From Brevundimonas viscosa (lineage in GTDB: Bacteria; Pseudomonadota; Alphaproteobacteria; Caulobacterales; Caulobacteraceae): 64,000 nt of DNA. The position numbers and the translations under genes were made by a program. The stretch's first letter is position 1, and the number at the start of each line of letters is the position of its first letter. Positions 44,287-57,909 of this stretch are shown here, piece by piece. A model generated the notes under the pieces. The model searched no databases, was not told where the DNA came from, and saw nothing but the letters and a program-made list of their open reading frames with translations. The stretch lies in contig NZ_FOZV01000001.1 of the NCBI RefSeq assembly GCF_900116065.1, forward strand, positions 310,001 through 374,000. Reading direction: 5' to 3'.

Positions 44287-45441
44287 ATGCCCTCCCACCC
44301 CGCCAGCGACGTCGCCCTCTACGTCCACTGGCCGTACTGCAGCCGCATCTGCCCCTACTGCGACTTCAACGTCGTGCGCGACCGGGGGCGCGTGGAGGAA
44401 CAGGCGCGGCTGGCGGAGGCCATCCTCCGGGACCTGGAGGCCCAGGCGGCCCTGACGGGGTCGCGACGGCTGGCCTCGGTCTTCTTCGGCGGCGGCACGC
44501 CGTCGCTGATGGACCCGGCGGCCGTGGCGGCCGTCGTCGCCCGCGCCCGGTCCCTGTTTCCGTCCACCGGCGACATCGAGATCAGCCTCGAGGCCAATCC
44601 GACCGACGCCGAGGCCGACCGCTTCGCCGCCCTGGCCGCCGCGGGGGTCAATCGCCTGTCGATGGGGGTGCAGGCGCTGGACGACGACGCCCTCGCCCGT
44701 CTCGGTCGCAACCATTCCGCCGACGAGGCGCGCCGGGCCGTGGCGGTGGCCGCCCGCGCCTTCCCGCGCCTGTCCATCGACCTGATCTACGCCCGCCCGG
44801 GCCAGACCGTGGCCGCCTGGACCGCCGAGCTGCGCGAGGCGCTCGACCTCGGCTTCGAGCACGTCTCGCCCTACCAGCTGACCATCGAGCCCGAGACCGC
44901 CTTCGGCCGCGCCTTCCGGCGGGGGACCCTGGTTCCGCCCGACGAGGACCTGGCCGCCGCTCTGTATGAGACCACCCAGACGGTGCTCAAGGCCGCCGGC
45001 TTCGAGGCCTACGAGGTCTCCAACCACGCCCGCGGGATCGCCGCCCGCTCGGCCCACAACCTCCATGTCTGGCGCGGCGGCGACTATCTCGGCGTCGGCC
45101 CCGGCGCGCATGGCCGCCTGACCCTCGACGGGACGCGAACCGCCACCGTCGCCTGCCGGGGCATCTCCGACTACATCGCCGGCGTCGCGGCCGGGACGCC
45201 GTGGAGCGAGCGAACGGCCCTGTCGCCGGCCGAGGCCGCCGAGGAGCGGGTGCTGCTCGGCCTGCGCACCGTGGAGGGTGCGGCGCTGGCCGATCTTGAG
45301 ACGCTGGGCCGTAGTCCGGATCGGGCACCGCTGGCGGATCTGCTGGCCGACGGATTCCTCGTCCGCACCGGCCGCCGGGTCGCCGCCACGGCGCGCGGTC
45401 GCCCGGTGCTCGACGGCGTCCTGAAGGCGCTGCTGACCTGA
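44287..45441 (+). CDS. hemW: HemW, coproporphyrinogen III oxidase-like radical SAM protein
   Basis: 384 aa from the ATG at 44287 (the frame opens earlier, inside the repeat element, but without similarity). Radical SAM cluster C-x3-C-x2-C in YCSRICPYCDFN, then GGGTPS and SLEANPTD. HemW has four-cysteine-loop differences from HemN and is a heme chaperone rather than the oxidase. Downstream of rdgB across the inverted-repeat element; the ribosome site is poor, so translation may depend on coupling or the element's structure. Confidence 0.93.
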   Translation: MPSHPASDVALYVHWPYCSRICPYCDFNVVRDRGRVEEQARLAEAILRDLEAQAALTGSRRLASVFFGGGTPSLMDPAAVAAVVARARSLFPSTGDIEISLEANPTDAEADRFAALAAAGVNRLSMGVQALDDDALARLGRNHSADEARRAVAVAARAFPRLSIDLIYARPGQTVAAWTAELREALDLGFEHVSPYQLTIEPETAFGRAFRRGTLVPPDEDLAAALYETTQTVLKAAGFEAYEVSNHARGIAARSAHNLHVWRGGDYLGVGPGAHGRLTLDGTRTATVACRGISDYIAGVAAGTPWSERTALSPAEAAEERVLLGLRTVEGAALADLETLGRSPDRAPLADLLADGFLVRTGRRVAATARGRPVLDGVLKALLT

Positions 45442-45493
45442 CGCGCTCTTCCCGCCCTTGAGTGCGCCCCCCCCGGCTGGCACGGTCCCGCCG

Positions 45494-46366
45494 ATGCCCG
45501 ACGCCGCTGTCTTCCCGCCGACCGTTCCCCCGCCGCGTCCGGTGGAGCCGGGGCTTTACCTGGTGGCGACGCCGATCGGAAACCTGCGCGACATGACCCT
45601 GCGGGCGCTCGACGTGCTCGCCGCGGCCGATCTGGTGCTGGCCGAGGACACGCGCGTCACGGCCAAGCTGCTGTCGGCCTACGGCCTCAAGGCGAAGCTG
45701 GAGCGCTGCGACGACCACGCCGCGGCCCGCGCCGCCGAACTGGCGGTCGAGCGGCTGAAGGAAGGGGCGGTGGTCGCCCTGGTGTCCGACGCCGGCACGC
45801 CCATGGTCTCCGATCCCGGCTTCGTGGTGGCGCGCGCCGCCATCGCCGAGGGCCTGCCGGTGCATCCGGTTCCGGGCGCGTCCAGCCTGCTGGCCGCCCT
45901 GTGCATCGCCGGCCTGCCCGCCGACCGGGTGCTGTTCGCCGGCTTCCTGCCGCCGAAGTCCGGGGCCCGGAGGACGACGCTGGAGGAGCTGCGTCCCGGC
46001 CGTCAGACGCTGGTCTTCTTCGAGAGCGGCCCGCGGCTGGCCGACAGCCTGACCGACATGGCGGCCGTGCTCGGCCCCCGCCCGGCCGCCGTCGCCCGCG
46101 AGCTGACCAAGCTCTACGAGGAATGCGTGCGCGGGACGCTGGCCGAGCTCGCCGCCGACCCACGCTGTCAGGCGCCCAGGGGCGAAATCGTGATCGTGGT
46201 CGGGCCGGGCGAGGCCGAGGTCGCCTCCGAGGCCGACGCCGACGCGGCGCTGTCGGAAGCATTGACCCGTCTGCCGCCGGGCGAGGCGGCGGCGGAGGTG
46301 TCGAAGGCGCTCAACCTGCCCCGCAAGCCGCTGTACCGCCGGGCCCTGGAGTTGCAGGGCCGGTGA
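45494..46366 (+). CDS. rsmI: 16S rRNA 2'-O-methyltransferase RsmI
   Basis: 290 aa, methylates the 2'-OH of C1402 in 16S rRNA. SAM/TPMT fold signatures VATPIGNLRDMTLRAL, VLAEDTRVTAKLL, VSDAGTPMVSDPG and ARELTKLYEE. The ATG at 45494 is preferred; a TTG 36 bases upstream is possible. The stop overlaps the yraN start (GTGA). rsmI-yraN adjacency is widespread. Confidence 0.95.
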   Translation: MPDAAVFPPTVPPPRPVEPGLYLVATPIGNLRDMTLRALDVLAAADLVLAEDTRVTAKLLSAYGLKAKLERCDDHAAARAAELAVERLKEGAVVALVSDAGTPMVSDPGFVVARAAIAEGLPVHPVPGASSLLAALCIAGLPADRVLFAGFLPPKSGARRTTLEELRPGRQTLVFFESGPRLADSLTDMAAVLGPRPAAVARELTKLYEECVRGTLAELAADPRCQAPRGEIVIVVGPGEAEVASEADADAALSEALTRLPPGEAAAEVSKALNLPRKPLYRRALELQGR

Positions 46367-46797
46367 GCTCCGCCCGGCCCGCGCCGCGCCTGAGGCCGGT
46401 CCGGGTCGTGCGCGCGCGCCGCCCGTGGCGGGTGGCGCTGGGGGCCCTGTCGCACCGGCTGGGCCACCGGTCGGAATGGCTGGCCGCCGCCTTCCTGATG
46501 GCGCGCGGCTACCAGATCCTCGGTTTCCGACTGAAGACCCGCGCGGGAGAGATCGACATTCTCGCCCGCCGGGGCCAGACGCTGGCGGTGGTCGAGGTCA
46601 AGCGCCGCGCCACCCTTGAGCTGGCCCTGACCGCGCTCAGACCGACGCAGCACGAACGCCTGTTGGCCGCCGGCCGGTCGGTGCTGCGCCAGCGACCCGC
46701 GCTGGCGGGTCACAGATTGAGAATCGATATTGTGGCGCTGGCCCCGGGACGATTTCCGCGTCATCGTCGGGGCGTGACCGGTCCGGAGCGGAGATGA
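46363..46797 (+). CDS. yraN: YraN/UPF0102 endonuclease-like protein
   Basis: 144 aa from a GTG overlapping the rsmI stop. Core motif LAAAFLMARGYQILGFRLKT followed by RAGEIDILARRGQTLAVVEVKRR has the restriction-endonuclease-like E-x(n)-EVK pattern. Family function is uncertain (predicted nuclease). An N-terminal basic extension of about 30 residues is unusual. Overlaps the next gene by 4 bp. Confidence 0.85.
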   Translation: MSSARPAPRLRPVRVVRARRPWRVALGALSHRLGHRSEWLAAAFLMARGYQILGFRLKTRAGEIDILARRGQTLAVVEVKRRATLELALTALRPTQHERLLAAGRSVLRQRPALAGHRLRIDIVALAPGRFPRHRRGVTGPERR

Positions 46798-47609
46798 CGC
46801 GCGACGACGCAGAGGCGGTGCTGACCGAGGCGGGACAGGCCGAGGACGGCGGTTTCCCGCTGCTGGAGGCGGCCATCGCCTGCGCCATCCATGACTATCC
46901 CTTCCGCGATCCGGAGCCGGTGCGGGTGCTGGCCCGCAACGCCGGCGAGCGTCTGGCGGAGCGCATCGGCGGCGAAGGCCCGGACGAGGCGCTGGCCGAG
47001 ACCATGGCCGCCGACCTGCGGCTGAACGGCGACCTGCTCAACTACGACCACCCCGGCAACACCGACGTCATCGACGTCGCCGAGCGCCGCCGCGGCCTGT
47101 CCGCGACCCTGTCCGTCTTCTATCTCGACGCCGCCCGGCGGGCGGGGATCAAGGCGCAGGGCGTCGACTTTCCGGGTCACTTCCTGTTGCGCGTGGAGAC
47201 GCCGGACGGCCCGGTGGCGCTGGACCCGTTCAGCCAGGGCCGGCTGGTGCTGCCCTCCGAACTGACCCGCCGCGCACTGCGGGCGGGCCTGACGCCGCAC
47301 GTCGCCGACCGGCTGGACGTGCTGATGGCGCCGGTCAGCGACCGGCAGGCGCTGATCCGGCTGCAGAACGTGCTGTTCACCCGCGCCCTGCGCGCCGGCG
47401 ACTACGAAGGGGCCGAGCGGTCGGCCCTGCGCCGCGCCCTGCTGGATCCCGACGACCATCGGCCGTGGCTGGACGTGGCCTCGGCGCGCGAGAAGCAGGG
47501 GGCGCTGGCCGGGGCGCTGGAGGCCCTCTCCCGCGCCCGCACCCTCGACGATCCGGGCGAGACGCAGCGCAGGATGTCGATGGATCGGGTGCGGCTGCAG
47601 CTGAACTGA
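46794..47609 (+). CDS. SirB1/transglutaminase-like domain protein with TPR tail
   Basis: 271 aa. The N-terminal domain has [22 protein letters not shown] and [12 protein letters not shown], features of the SirB1 family (a transglutaminase-core fold often lacking the full triad). The C-terminal part (about 190-260) holds TPR-like repeats ([30 protein letters not shown]). Cytoplasmic, function unknown; it follows yraN with a 4-bp overlap. Confidence 0.83.
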   Translation: MTRDDAEAVLTEAGQAEDGGFPLLEAAIACAIHDYPFRDPEPVRVLARNAGERLAERIGGEGPDEALAETMAADLRLNGDLLNYDHPGNTDVIDVAERRRGLSATLSVFYLDAARRAGIKAQGVDFPGHFLLRVETPDGPVALDPFSQGRLVLPSELTRRALRAGLTPHVADRLDVLMAPVSDRQALIRLQNVLFTRALRAGDYEGAERSALRRALLDPDDHRPWLDVASAREKQGALAGALEALSRARTLDDPGETQRRMSMDRVRLQLN

Positions 47610-47668
47610 CCTTGCGCCGCCCCGCAGCGGCGCCCATTAGCCAAGCTCCCGCCGCCGGAAGGACCGCC

Positions 47669-48613
47669 ATGCTCCGAGTCGCCATCCAGATGGACCCCAT
47701 CGAGGGCGTCGACATCGAGTCCGACACCACCTGGCTGCAGGCGATGGAGGCCCAGAACCGCGGCTACCCCGTCTGGGTGTACGACTTCCGCACCCTGGCG
47801 CTGGAGGACGGCCGCCTGTTCTGCCGCGCCCGTCCGGTGACCCTGCGCCAGCGGCGGGGCGACCACGTCGCCTTCGGCGACTGGGAAAAGCTGGACCTGG
47901 GCGCCGACGTCGACGTGATCCTGATGCGCCAGGACCCGCCCTTCGACATGGCCTATGTCACCGCCACCTACCTGCTGGAGACGGTGCATCCGCACACCCT
48001 GGTGGTGAACGATCCGGCCGAGGTCCGGTCCGCGCCGGAGAAGCTGCTGGCCACCCGGTTCTCCGGCCTGCAACCGCCGACGCTGATCAGCGCCGATCCG
48101 GTCGCGCTCGACGATTTCCACGTCCGCCACGGCGATGTGGTGCTGAAGCCCCTGCACGGCGCCGCGGGCTCGGGCGTCGTGCGCCTGAAGGCCGACGACC
48201 CCAACCTCGGGGCCCTGGTCGAGATCCACGCCGCCGCCAGCCGCGACCCGCTGGTGATCCAGAAATTCGTTCCGGCGGTGTCGAAGGGCGACAAGCGCAT
48301 CATCCTCATCGACGGCGAGCCGGTCGGCGCCATCAACCGCATCCCGGCCGCCGGCGCGGTGCGCTCCAACCTGCGCGTCGGCGGCGTCGCCGCCCCGGTG
48401 GAGCTGACCGCCCGCGACCGCGAGATCTGCGCCGCCATCGGACCGACGCTGAAGGAACGCGGCCTGATCTTCGTGGGCATCGACGTGATCGGCGACTACC
48501 TGACCGAGATCAACGTCACCTCGCCCACCGGCGCCCAGCAGCTGAAGCGCTTCACCGGCGTCGACGCCGCAGCCCTGATGTGGGACGTGATCGAGCGCAA
48601 GCGGGCCGCATAA
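47669..48613 (+). CDS. gshB: Glutathione synthetase
   Basis: 314 aa ATP-grasp ligase joining gamma-glutamylcysteine and glycine. Motifs: [13 protein letters not shown] at the N-terminus, [23 protein letters not shown], the ATP loop [16 protein letters not shown] and the C-terminal [23 protein letters not shown]. The ATG at 47669 follows GGAAGGA; the same frame extends upstream through the preceding gene without similarity. Gives glutathione for redox control. Confidence 0.96.
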   Translation: MLRVAIQMDPIEGVDIESDTTWLQAMEAQNRGYPVWVYDFRTLALEDGRLFCRARPVTLRQRRGDHVAFGDWEKLDLGADVDVILMRQDPPFDMAYVTATYLLETVHPHTLVVNDPAEVRSAPEKLLATRFSGLQPPTLISADPVALDDFHVRHGDVVLKPLHGAAGSGVVRLKADDPNLGALVEIHAAASRDPLVIQKFVPAVSKGDKRIILIDGEPVGAINRIPAAGAVRSNLRVGGVAAPVELTARDREICAAIGPTLKERGLIFVGIDVIGDYLTEINVTSPTGAQQLKRFTGVDAAALMWDVIERKRAA

Positions 48614-48675
48614 CACCGCTCTTGCAACCCGCATTGGTTCGTGTTTTGTTCCCTTCCGGATGACGGGAGGAAGCC

Positions 48676-50253
48676 ATGCACGCCAGCGTGGTGACGGTCG
48701 CGTTCGAGGGGGTGGACGCCCGGCGGGTGGACGTGCAGGTCCAGCAACTGTCGGCGGACCAGCCGTCCTTCACCATCGTCGGCCTCGCCGACAAGGCGGT
48801 GGCGGAGAGCCGCGAGCGGGTGCGCGGCGCCTTCGCCGGCATCGGTCTGGCCCTGCCGTCGATGCGCATCATCGCCAACCTCGCCCCCGCGGATCTGCCC
48901 AAGGAGGGAAGCCATTTCGACCTCCCCGTCGCCCTGGCGCTGCTGGCCTCGATGGGGGTGATCCCGCCGGACGCCCTGTCGGGCTGGGCGGCGGTGGGGG
49001 AGCTGGGGCTGGACGGGCGGATCGCCCCGGTCGGCGGGACCCTGCCGGCGGCGGTCGCCGCCGACGCCATGGGGCTGGGCCTGATCTGTCCCGAGGCCAA
49101 CGGGCCGGAGGCGGCCTGGGCGGGCGACGCCCCGGTGCTGGCCCCGCGCTCGCTGATCGGCCTGGTCAACCACTTCAAGGGAGCCACGGTCCTGCGTCGG
49201 CCGGAGCCGGGGGCGCTGCGCTCCGGCGACCGGGTCCCGGACCTGCGCGAGGTCAAGGGCCAGGAGAGCGCCAAGCGGGCGCTGGAGATCGCCGCCGCCG
49301 GCGGCCACAACCTGCTGTTCGTCGGCCCGCCCGGGTCGGGCAAGTCGATGATGGCGGCGCGCCTGCCCGGCCTGCTGCCGCCGCTGACCTCCAGGGAGCT
49401 GCTGGAGACCTCGATGGTCTGGTCGGTGGCCGGACTGATCGAGCGCGGGGCCCTGACCCGCGACCGGCCCTTTCGCAGCCCGCACCATTCCGCCTCCATG
49501 GCCGCCCTGACCGGCGGCGGTCTGCGCGCCCGACCGGGCGAGGCCTCGCTGGCGCACAACGGCGTGCTGTTCCTCGACGAGCTGCCCGAGTACTCGGCCC
49601 AGGCGCTCGACTCGCTGCGCCAGCCGCTGGAAACCGGCGAGATCGTCGTCGCCCGCGCCAACGCCCATGTGCGCTACCCCGCCCGTTTCCAGCTGGTGGC
49701 GGCGATGAATCCGTGCCGCTGCGGCGTCGGCGGGCCGGGCAAGGGCGCCTGCGGCAAGGCTCCGCGCTGCCAGCGCGACTATCGCAACCGCATCTCCGGC
49801 CCGATGTTCGACCGCATCGACCTGACCGTGGAGACGCCGCCGGTCACCGCCTCGGACATGGCCCTCCCGCCGCCCGCCGAGGGCACGGCCGAGGCCGCCG
49901 CCCGGGTGGCGACCGCGCGGGCGATGCAGGCCGAGCGGCTGCGCGGGGCCGGGCTGGACCCGGAGGCCGGCTGGGACCAGACCGTCAACGCCCGCGCCTC
50001 CGGCGAGGCGCTGGAGCGCTTCGCCACGCCGGACGAGCCCGGCCGCGCCCTGCTGATGCGGGCCGGCGAGGCCGGCGGCCTGACCGCCCGCGGCTGGACC
50101 CGCACCCTCAGGCTGGCGCGCACCATCGCCGATCTCGACGGTTCGGACGGCGTGCTGCGCCGCCACGTCGCCGAGGCCCTCATCTACCGGCCGCCGCTGG
50201 CGGCAGAGGGGGAGACCACGCCCGGGCGGGCCGCGTCCGTCCCCGCCTGGTGA
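48676..50253 (+). CDS. comM: ComM/YifB-type magnesium chelatase-like AAA+ ATPase
   Basis: 525 aa. N-terminal Lon-protease-like ChlI domain (to about 160), then an AAA+ domain with Walker A GPPGSGKS (217-224), PFRSPHHSASMAAL, NGVLFLDELPEYS and sensor region RFQLVAAMNPCRCG, and a C-terminal Mg_chelatase_C domain. ComM is a bidirectional DNA helicase that promotes branch migration during natural transformation in Vibrio; in other lineages its role is unclear. GGAGGAAG precedes the ATG. Confidence 0.93.
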   Translation: MHASVVTVAFEGVDARRVDVQVQQLSADQPSFTIVGLADKAVAESRERVRGAFAGIGLALPSMRIIANLAPADLPKEGSHFDLPVALALLASMGVIPPDALSGWAAVGELGLDGRIAPVGGTLPAAVAADAMGLGLICPEANGPEAAWAGDAPVLAPRSLIGLVNHFKGATVLRRPEPGALRSGDRVPDLREVKGQESAKRALEIAAAGGHNLLFVGPPGSGKSMMAARLPGLLPPLTSRELLETSMVWSVAGLIERGALTRDRPFRSPHHSASMAALTGGGLRARPGEASLAHNGVLFLDELPEYSAQALDSLRQPLETGEIVVARANAHVRYPARFQLVAAMNPCRCGVGGPGKGACGKAPRCQRDYRNRISGPMFDRIDLTVETPPVTASDMALPPPAEGTAEAAARVATARAMQAERLRGAGLDPEAGWDQTVNARASGEALERFATPDEPGRALLMRAGEAGGLTARGWTRTLRLARTIADLDGSDGVLRRHVAEALIYRPPLAAEGETTPGRAASVPAW

Positions 50254-50340
50254 AGGCGGCGGCCGTCGACCTTTGGTTAACCGGACCGGTTGAACCGGCC
50301 TTAAGGGATCGCCCGGCACCTTGCGCGTCCGGAGGTGGGC

Positions 50341-51876
50341 ATGGCGCGACGTCAGACGGGCGAAGACACGACGGATCGGGCGACGGAGCCCTCGGCGGAG
50401 CAGCAGTTCCTGCGCCTGATGAGCCATGAGATGCGAACGCCGCTGAACGGCGTCATCGGCATGCTCGGCCTGCTCCAGCGCACCCGTCTCGACGGCGCCC
50501 AGCGCGCCTACCTCGACAGCGCCCGCACCTCGGCCGAACACCTGCTGGGACTGGTCAACGATCTGCTCGACTACGCGCGGCTGGAAGCCGGCAAGCTGGA
50601 GTTCGACGCCGCACCCGTCTGCCTCGAGTCGCTGGTCCGGGGCGTGGCCGAACTGCTCAGCCCGAAGGCGCACGACAAGGGGCTGGAGATCGCCTGGTCG
50701 GTGGCCGCCGACGCGCCCGACGTGCTGGCCGACGAGGGCCGCCTGCGTCAGGTGCTGTTCAACCTTGCCGGCAACGCGGTGAAGTTCACCGAATCCGGCG
50801 GGGTGCGGATCAGCGTCGAGCGCGTCAACGGCGCCGCCCGGCGGCCAAAGCTGGCCTTCATCGTCGACGACACCGGCCCCGGCGTGCCCGCCGAGGCCCG
50901 CGAGCGCATTTTCGAGGAGTTCGGCCACGTCGACGCCTCGGACGCCGGCCGCTTCGGGGGCGCCGGTCTGGGCCTGGCGGTCGTCCGCAAGCTGGCCGTG
51001 GCGATGGGCGGCAAGGTCTCGGTGGGCGGCCGGCCCGACGGACCGGGAGCCCGCTTCCGCTTCGAGGCGGCCTTCCCCGCCGCGCCGGGCGCGGTGCGGG
51101 ACGCCTCTCTCGAGGGTCATACGGTCGAGGTGATCTCCCCGGACCCGTTCGTCGCCGCGGCCGCCGTGGCCCAGGTCGAAGCCTCGGGGGGCCGGATCGC
51201 GCGGGGCGCTCCCGTGGCGCTTGTCGACCACGCCGCTCGCGCGCCGGGCTGCGGGCTCGCCGCCGCGCCCGCCGGCCGGCGCGCCATCATCCTGCTCAAG
51301 CCCTCCGAGCGCGACCTGATCGCCCGCTACCGGTCGGCCGGGTTCCATGGTTACCTGATCAAGCCGCTGCGGCGGGCCTCCCTCGCCGAGCGGGTGCTGG
51401 CCGCCGCCGGCGCGCTGCGAAGCGAGCGGCCCGGCGCGCCGCCGCCGCCGCCGCCGGACGACGACCGCGTTGTCGCCGGCCGCTTCTCCGGCACCCGGGT
51501 GCTGCTGGTCGAGGACAATCCCGTCGGGGCCCTGCTGGCCTCCACCCTGCTCAAGCGCGAGGGCTGCGCCGTCGAAACCGCCGCCAGCGGCCACGAGGCG
51601 CTCGAGGCCATGAAACGGGCCCGCTACGACCTCGTGTTCATGGACATGCGCATGCCCGGCATGGACGGCCCGACCGCCGCCCGCCAGCTGCGCGGCCGCG
51701 GCGACACGACCCCCATCGTCGCGCTCACCGCCAACGCCTTCGCCGAGGATCGCAAGGCCTGCCTCGAGGCGGGGATGGACGACCATCTGGTCAAGCCGCT
51801 GGAGCTGGCCGCCCTGCGCGCGGCCCTGACCCGCTGGACGAACCGCGAAGTCCGCGCCAAGGTCGCCGCCGGATAG
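50341..51876 (+). CDS. shkA: Hybrid histidine kinase with pseudo-receiver and receiver (ShkA-like)
   Basis: 511 aa from the ATG at 50341 (CCGGAGGTGGGC upstream), cytoplasmic. Order: DHp with H29 in LMSHEMRTPLNG; HATPase with N-box NAVKFT and DTGPGVP; degenerate receiver (about 258-355) lacking a phospho-acceptor Asp but keeping R324, Y338 and GYLIKPLRR; a Pro-rich linker ending DDDR (373-376); true receiver (385-505) with D435 in LVFMDMRMPGMDG and DDHLVKPLE. This matches Caulobacter ShkA, whose pseudo-receiver binds c-di-GMP and whose DDR linker locks the kinase. It would act in stalk/cell-cycle phosphorelay (ShpA-TacA); partners are not in the window. Confidence 0.8.
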   Translation: MARRQTGEDTTDRATEPSAEQQFLRLMSHEMRTPLNGVIGMLGLLQRTRLDGAQRAYLDSARTSAEHLLGLVNDLLDYARLEAGKLEFDAAPVCLESLVRGVAELLSPKAHDKGLEIAWSVAADAPDVLADEGRLRQVLFNLAGNAVKFTESGGVRISVERVNGAARRPKLAFIVDDTGPGVPAEARERIFEEFGHVDASDAGRFGGAGLGLAVVRKLAVAMGGKVSVGGRPDGPGARFRFEAAFPAAPGAVRDASLEGHTVEVISPDPFVAAAAVAQVEASGGRIARGAPVALVDHAARAPGCGLAAAPAGRRAIILLKPSERDLIARYRSAGFHGYLIKPLRRASLAERVLAAAGALRSERPGAPPPPPPDDDRVVAGRFSGTRVLLVEDNPVGALLASTLLKREGCAVETAASGHEALEAMKRARYDLVFMDMRMPGMDGPTAARQLRGRGDTTPIVALTANAFAEDRKACLEAGMDDHLVKPLELAALRAALTRWTNREVRAKVAAG

Positions 51877-51913
51877 CGGGGCGCAGGGGGCGTCGCCGCC
51901 AAGGGACGCGTCC

Positions 51914-53665
51914 ATGGCTGAAGCCGCCGCGAAGAAGCAGACGACCTGGGACTTCATCAAGTCGCTGCGCGACCGGCGCGTGCTGGTGATGCTGTTTCTG
52001 GGCGCGGGTGCGGGCCTGCCCTTCTTCCTGATCTTCGACACGCTGTCCGCCTGGCTGCGCCAGTCCGAACTGTCGCTGCAAACCATCGGCGTCTTCGCCC
52101 TGGCCACCCTGTCCTATGCGCTGAAGTTCGTCTGGGCGCCGGTCGTCGACCGGGTGAAGATTCCCTTCCTGGAGCCGCTTCTCGGCCAGCGCCGCTCGTG
52201 GATGGCGCTGATGCAGGTGCTGATCGTGCTCGGACTCTGGCTGATCGCCGGCTCCGACCCCGCCCTCAATCTGGGCCAGGTCGCGCTGCTGGCGGTGATG
52301 GTCGGCTTCTTCGGCGCCACCCAGGACGTGGCCATCGACGCCTGGCGCATCGAGGTGGTCGACGAGACCTTCTACGGCACCATGGCCGCGGCGTACCAAT
52401 GGGGCTACCGCATCGCCATGATTACCTCCGGCGCCCTGCCGCTGGTGCTGGCGGACCACTACGGCTGGAACTTCTCCTATGCCATCATGGCTGGCTGCAT
52501 GATCATCGCGGTCGGCGCCACCCTTCTGGCCCCGCGCGAGAAGGCCGCCCGCCCGCCGCTTCGCTACACGGAAGACATGGCCGCCCGGCCGGCGCTGGAG
52601 ACGGCCGAATGGATTGGGCGACTGCTGCTGATCCTGCTGGGAGCCCTGCTGGCGGGATCCGGCCTCGCCGCCAATGCGACCTTCCTGAACGCGGTCATGG
52701 GCTGGTTCGGCCAGTCCGCGGAGGCCGCCGAAGCGTTCAAGGCGACTTGGGAGGCCCGGGAGACCGGCATCTTTATCCAGTTTCCGGCGGTCATCGCCGG
52801 CCTCGGGCTGATCGCCCTCGCCTGCGTGCCCCTCCCGGGCGCCCCGACCCGGCCCGGGGTCTATCTGCGGCGCGCGTACGGCCAGCCGCTGGGGGAGTTC
52901 TTCGGCCGGTTCGGGGTCAGGTTCGGCCTGCTGATCCTCGCTCTGATCTGCATGTACCGGCTGTCGGACTTCGTCCTCAACCTGATGAACCCGTTCTACA
53001 TCGACCTGGGCTTCTCGCTGACCCAGATCGCCGAGGTGCGAAAGGTCTACGGCGTGGTGGCGTCGCTGGCCGGCATCTCGGCCGGCGCGTGGGCGGTCAG
53101 CCGGCTCGGCATCCTGCGGACCATGGTCATCGGCGTCTTCGCCAGCCCGCTGTCGAACCTCGTTTTCATCTGGCTGGCCACCCAGGGCGCGAGCATGGCG
53201 GCGCTGTACGGGGCGATCACCATCGACAATTTCGCGACCGGTTTCGCGGGCACGGCGCTGATCGTCTACATGTCCAGCCTGACGGCGGCGGGCTTCACCG
53301 CCACCCAGTACGCCCTGTTCAGCTCGCTCTACGCCATCTTCGGCAAGATCATCGCCTCGCAGAGCGGGCGTATCGTCGAAGGCTCGGCCCGCATGGCCGA
53401 GGCCGGTGGCTTCACAGCCCTGTTCCGCCCGATGTTCGCCGGCCTGCCCGAGGGGGCGTTGGCGAAGGGCGCCGAGATCGCCGGGGTGGCTCCGGTATCG
53501 CTGGGCGCCGGCTATGCCACCTTCTTCGTCTATTCGGTGGTGATCGGGGTGATCGCCATCGCGCTCGCCTTCATGATCGCCCGGCGCCAGCCGGAGATCG
53601 ACGCCCGGGCCGAGGCCCGCAAGGGGGAGCTGGACGCCGAAGCGACCGAGGCCCGGCCCTCCTGA
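51914..53665 (+). CDS. ampG: AmpG-type muropeptide MFS transporter
   Basis: 583 aa with about 12-14 transmembrane helices. AmpG features include FLGAGAGLPFFLIFDTLSAWLR near the start, FVWAPVVDRV and FFGATQDVAIDAWRIEVV. It imports GlcNAc-anhMurNAc peptides from the periplasm for recycling, which would feed the AmgK/MurU route encoded at 22.5-24.3 kb. The C-terminal cytoplasmic tail is acidic and charged. It follows the hybrid kinase by 37 bases and converges on the malic enzyme gene with 4 bases between. Confidence 0.93.
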   Translation: MAEAAAKKQTTWDFIKSLRDRRVLVMLFLGAGAGLPFFLIFDTLSAWLRQSELSLQTIGVFALATLSYALKFVWAPVVDRVKIPFLEPLLGQRRSWMALMQVLIVLGLWLIAGSDPALNLGQVALLAVMVGFFGATQDVAIDAWRIEVVDETFYGTMAAAYQWGYRIAMITSGALPLVLADHYGWNFSYAIMAGCMIIAVGATLLAPREKAARPPLRYTEDMAARPALETAEWIGRLLLILLGALLAGSGLAANATFLNAVMGWFGQSAEAAEAFKATWEARETGIFIQFPAVIAGLGLIALACVPLPGAPTRPGVYLRRAYGQPLGEFFGRFGVRFGLLILALICMYRLSDFVLNLMNPFYIDLGFSLTQIAEVRKVYGVVASLAGISAGAWAVSRLGILRTMVIGVFASPLSNLVFIWLATQGASMAALYGAITIDNFATGFAGTALIVYMSSLTAAGFTATQYALFSSLYAIFGKIIASQSGRIVEGSARMAEAGGFTALFRPMFAGLPEGALAKGAEIAGVAPVSLGAGYATFFVYSVVIGVIAIALAFMIARRQPEIDARAEARKGELDAEATEARPS

Positions 53666-53669
53666 TCCC

Positions 53670-55949
<2,280 letters not shown>

Positions 55950-56049
55950 GCGGGTATCCGGGGGTTCGGCTCCGTTCCTAGTGCCCGCCGCGAAGGGGGA
56001 CAACCGGCCAGCGGCTGACACCCGGGAACAAATGAGGCACAAGGCCCGC

Positions 56050-57905
<1,856 letters not shown>

Positions 57906-57909
<4 letters not shown>

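Noticed and set aside
48496..52107. Very long open frame (about 1200 codons) on the minus strand across gshB end, comM and shkA
   Set aside because: Lies antisense to three well-supported genes; composition is Gly/Arg/Gln-rich shadow typical of high-GC DNA, with no family motif.
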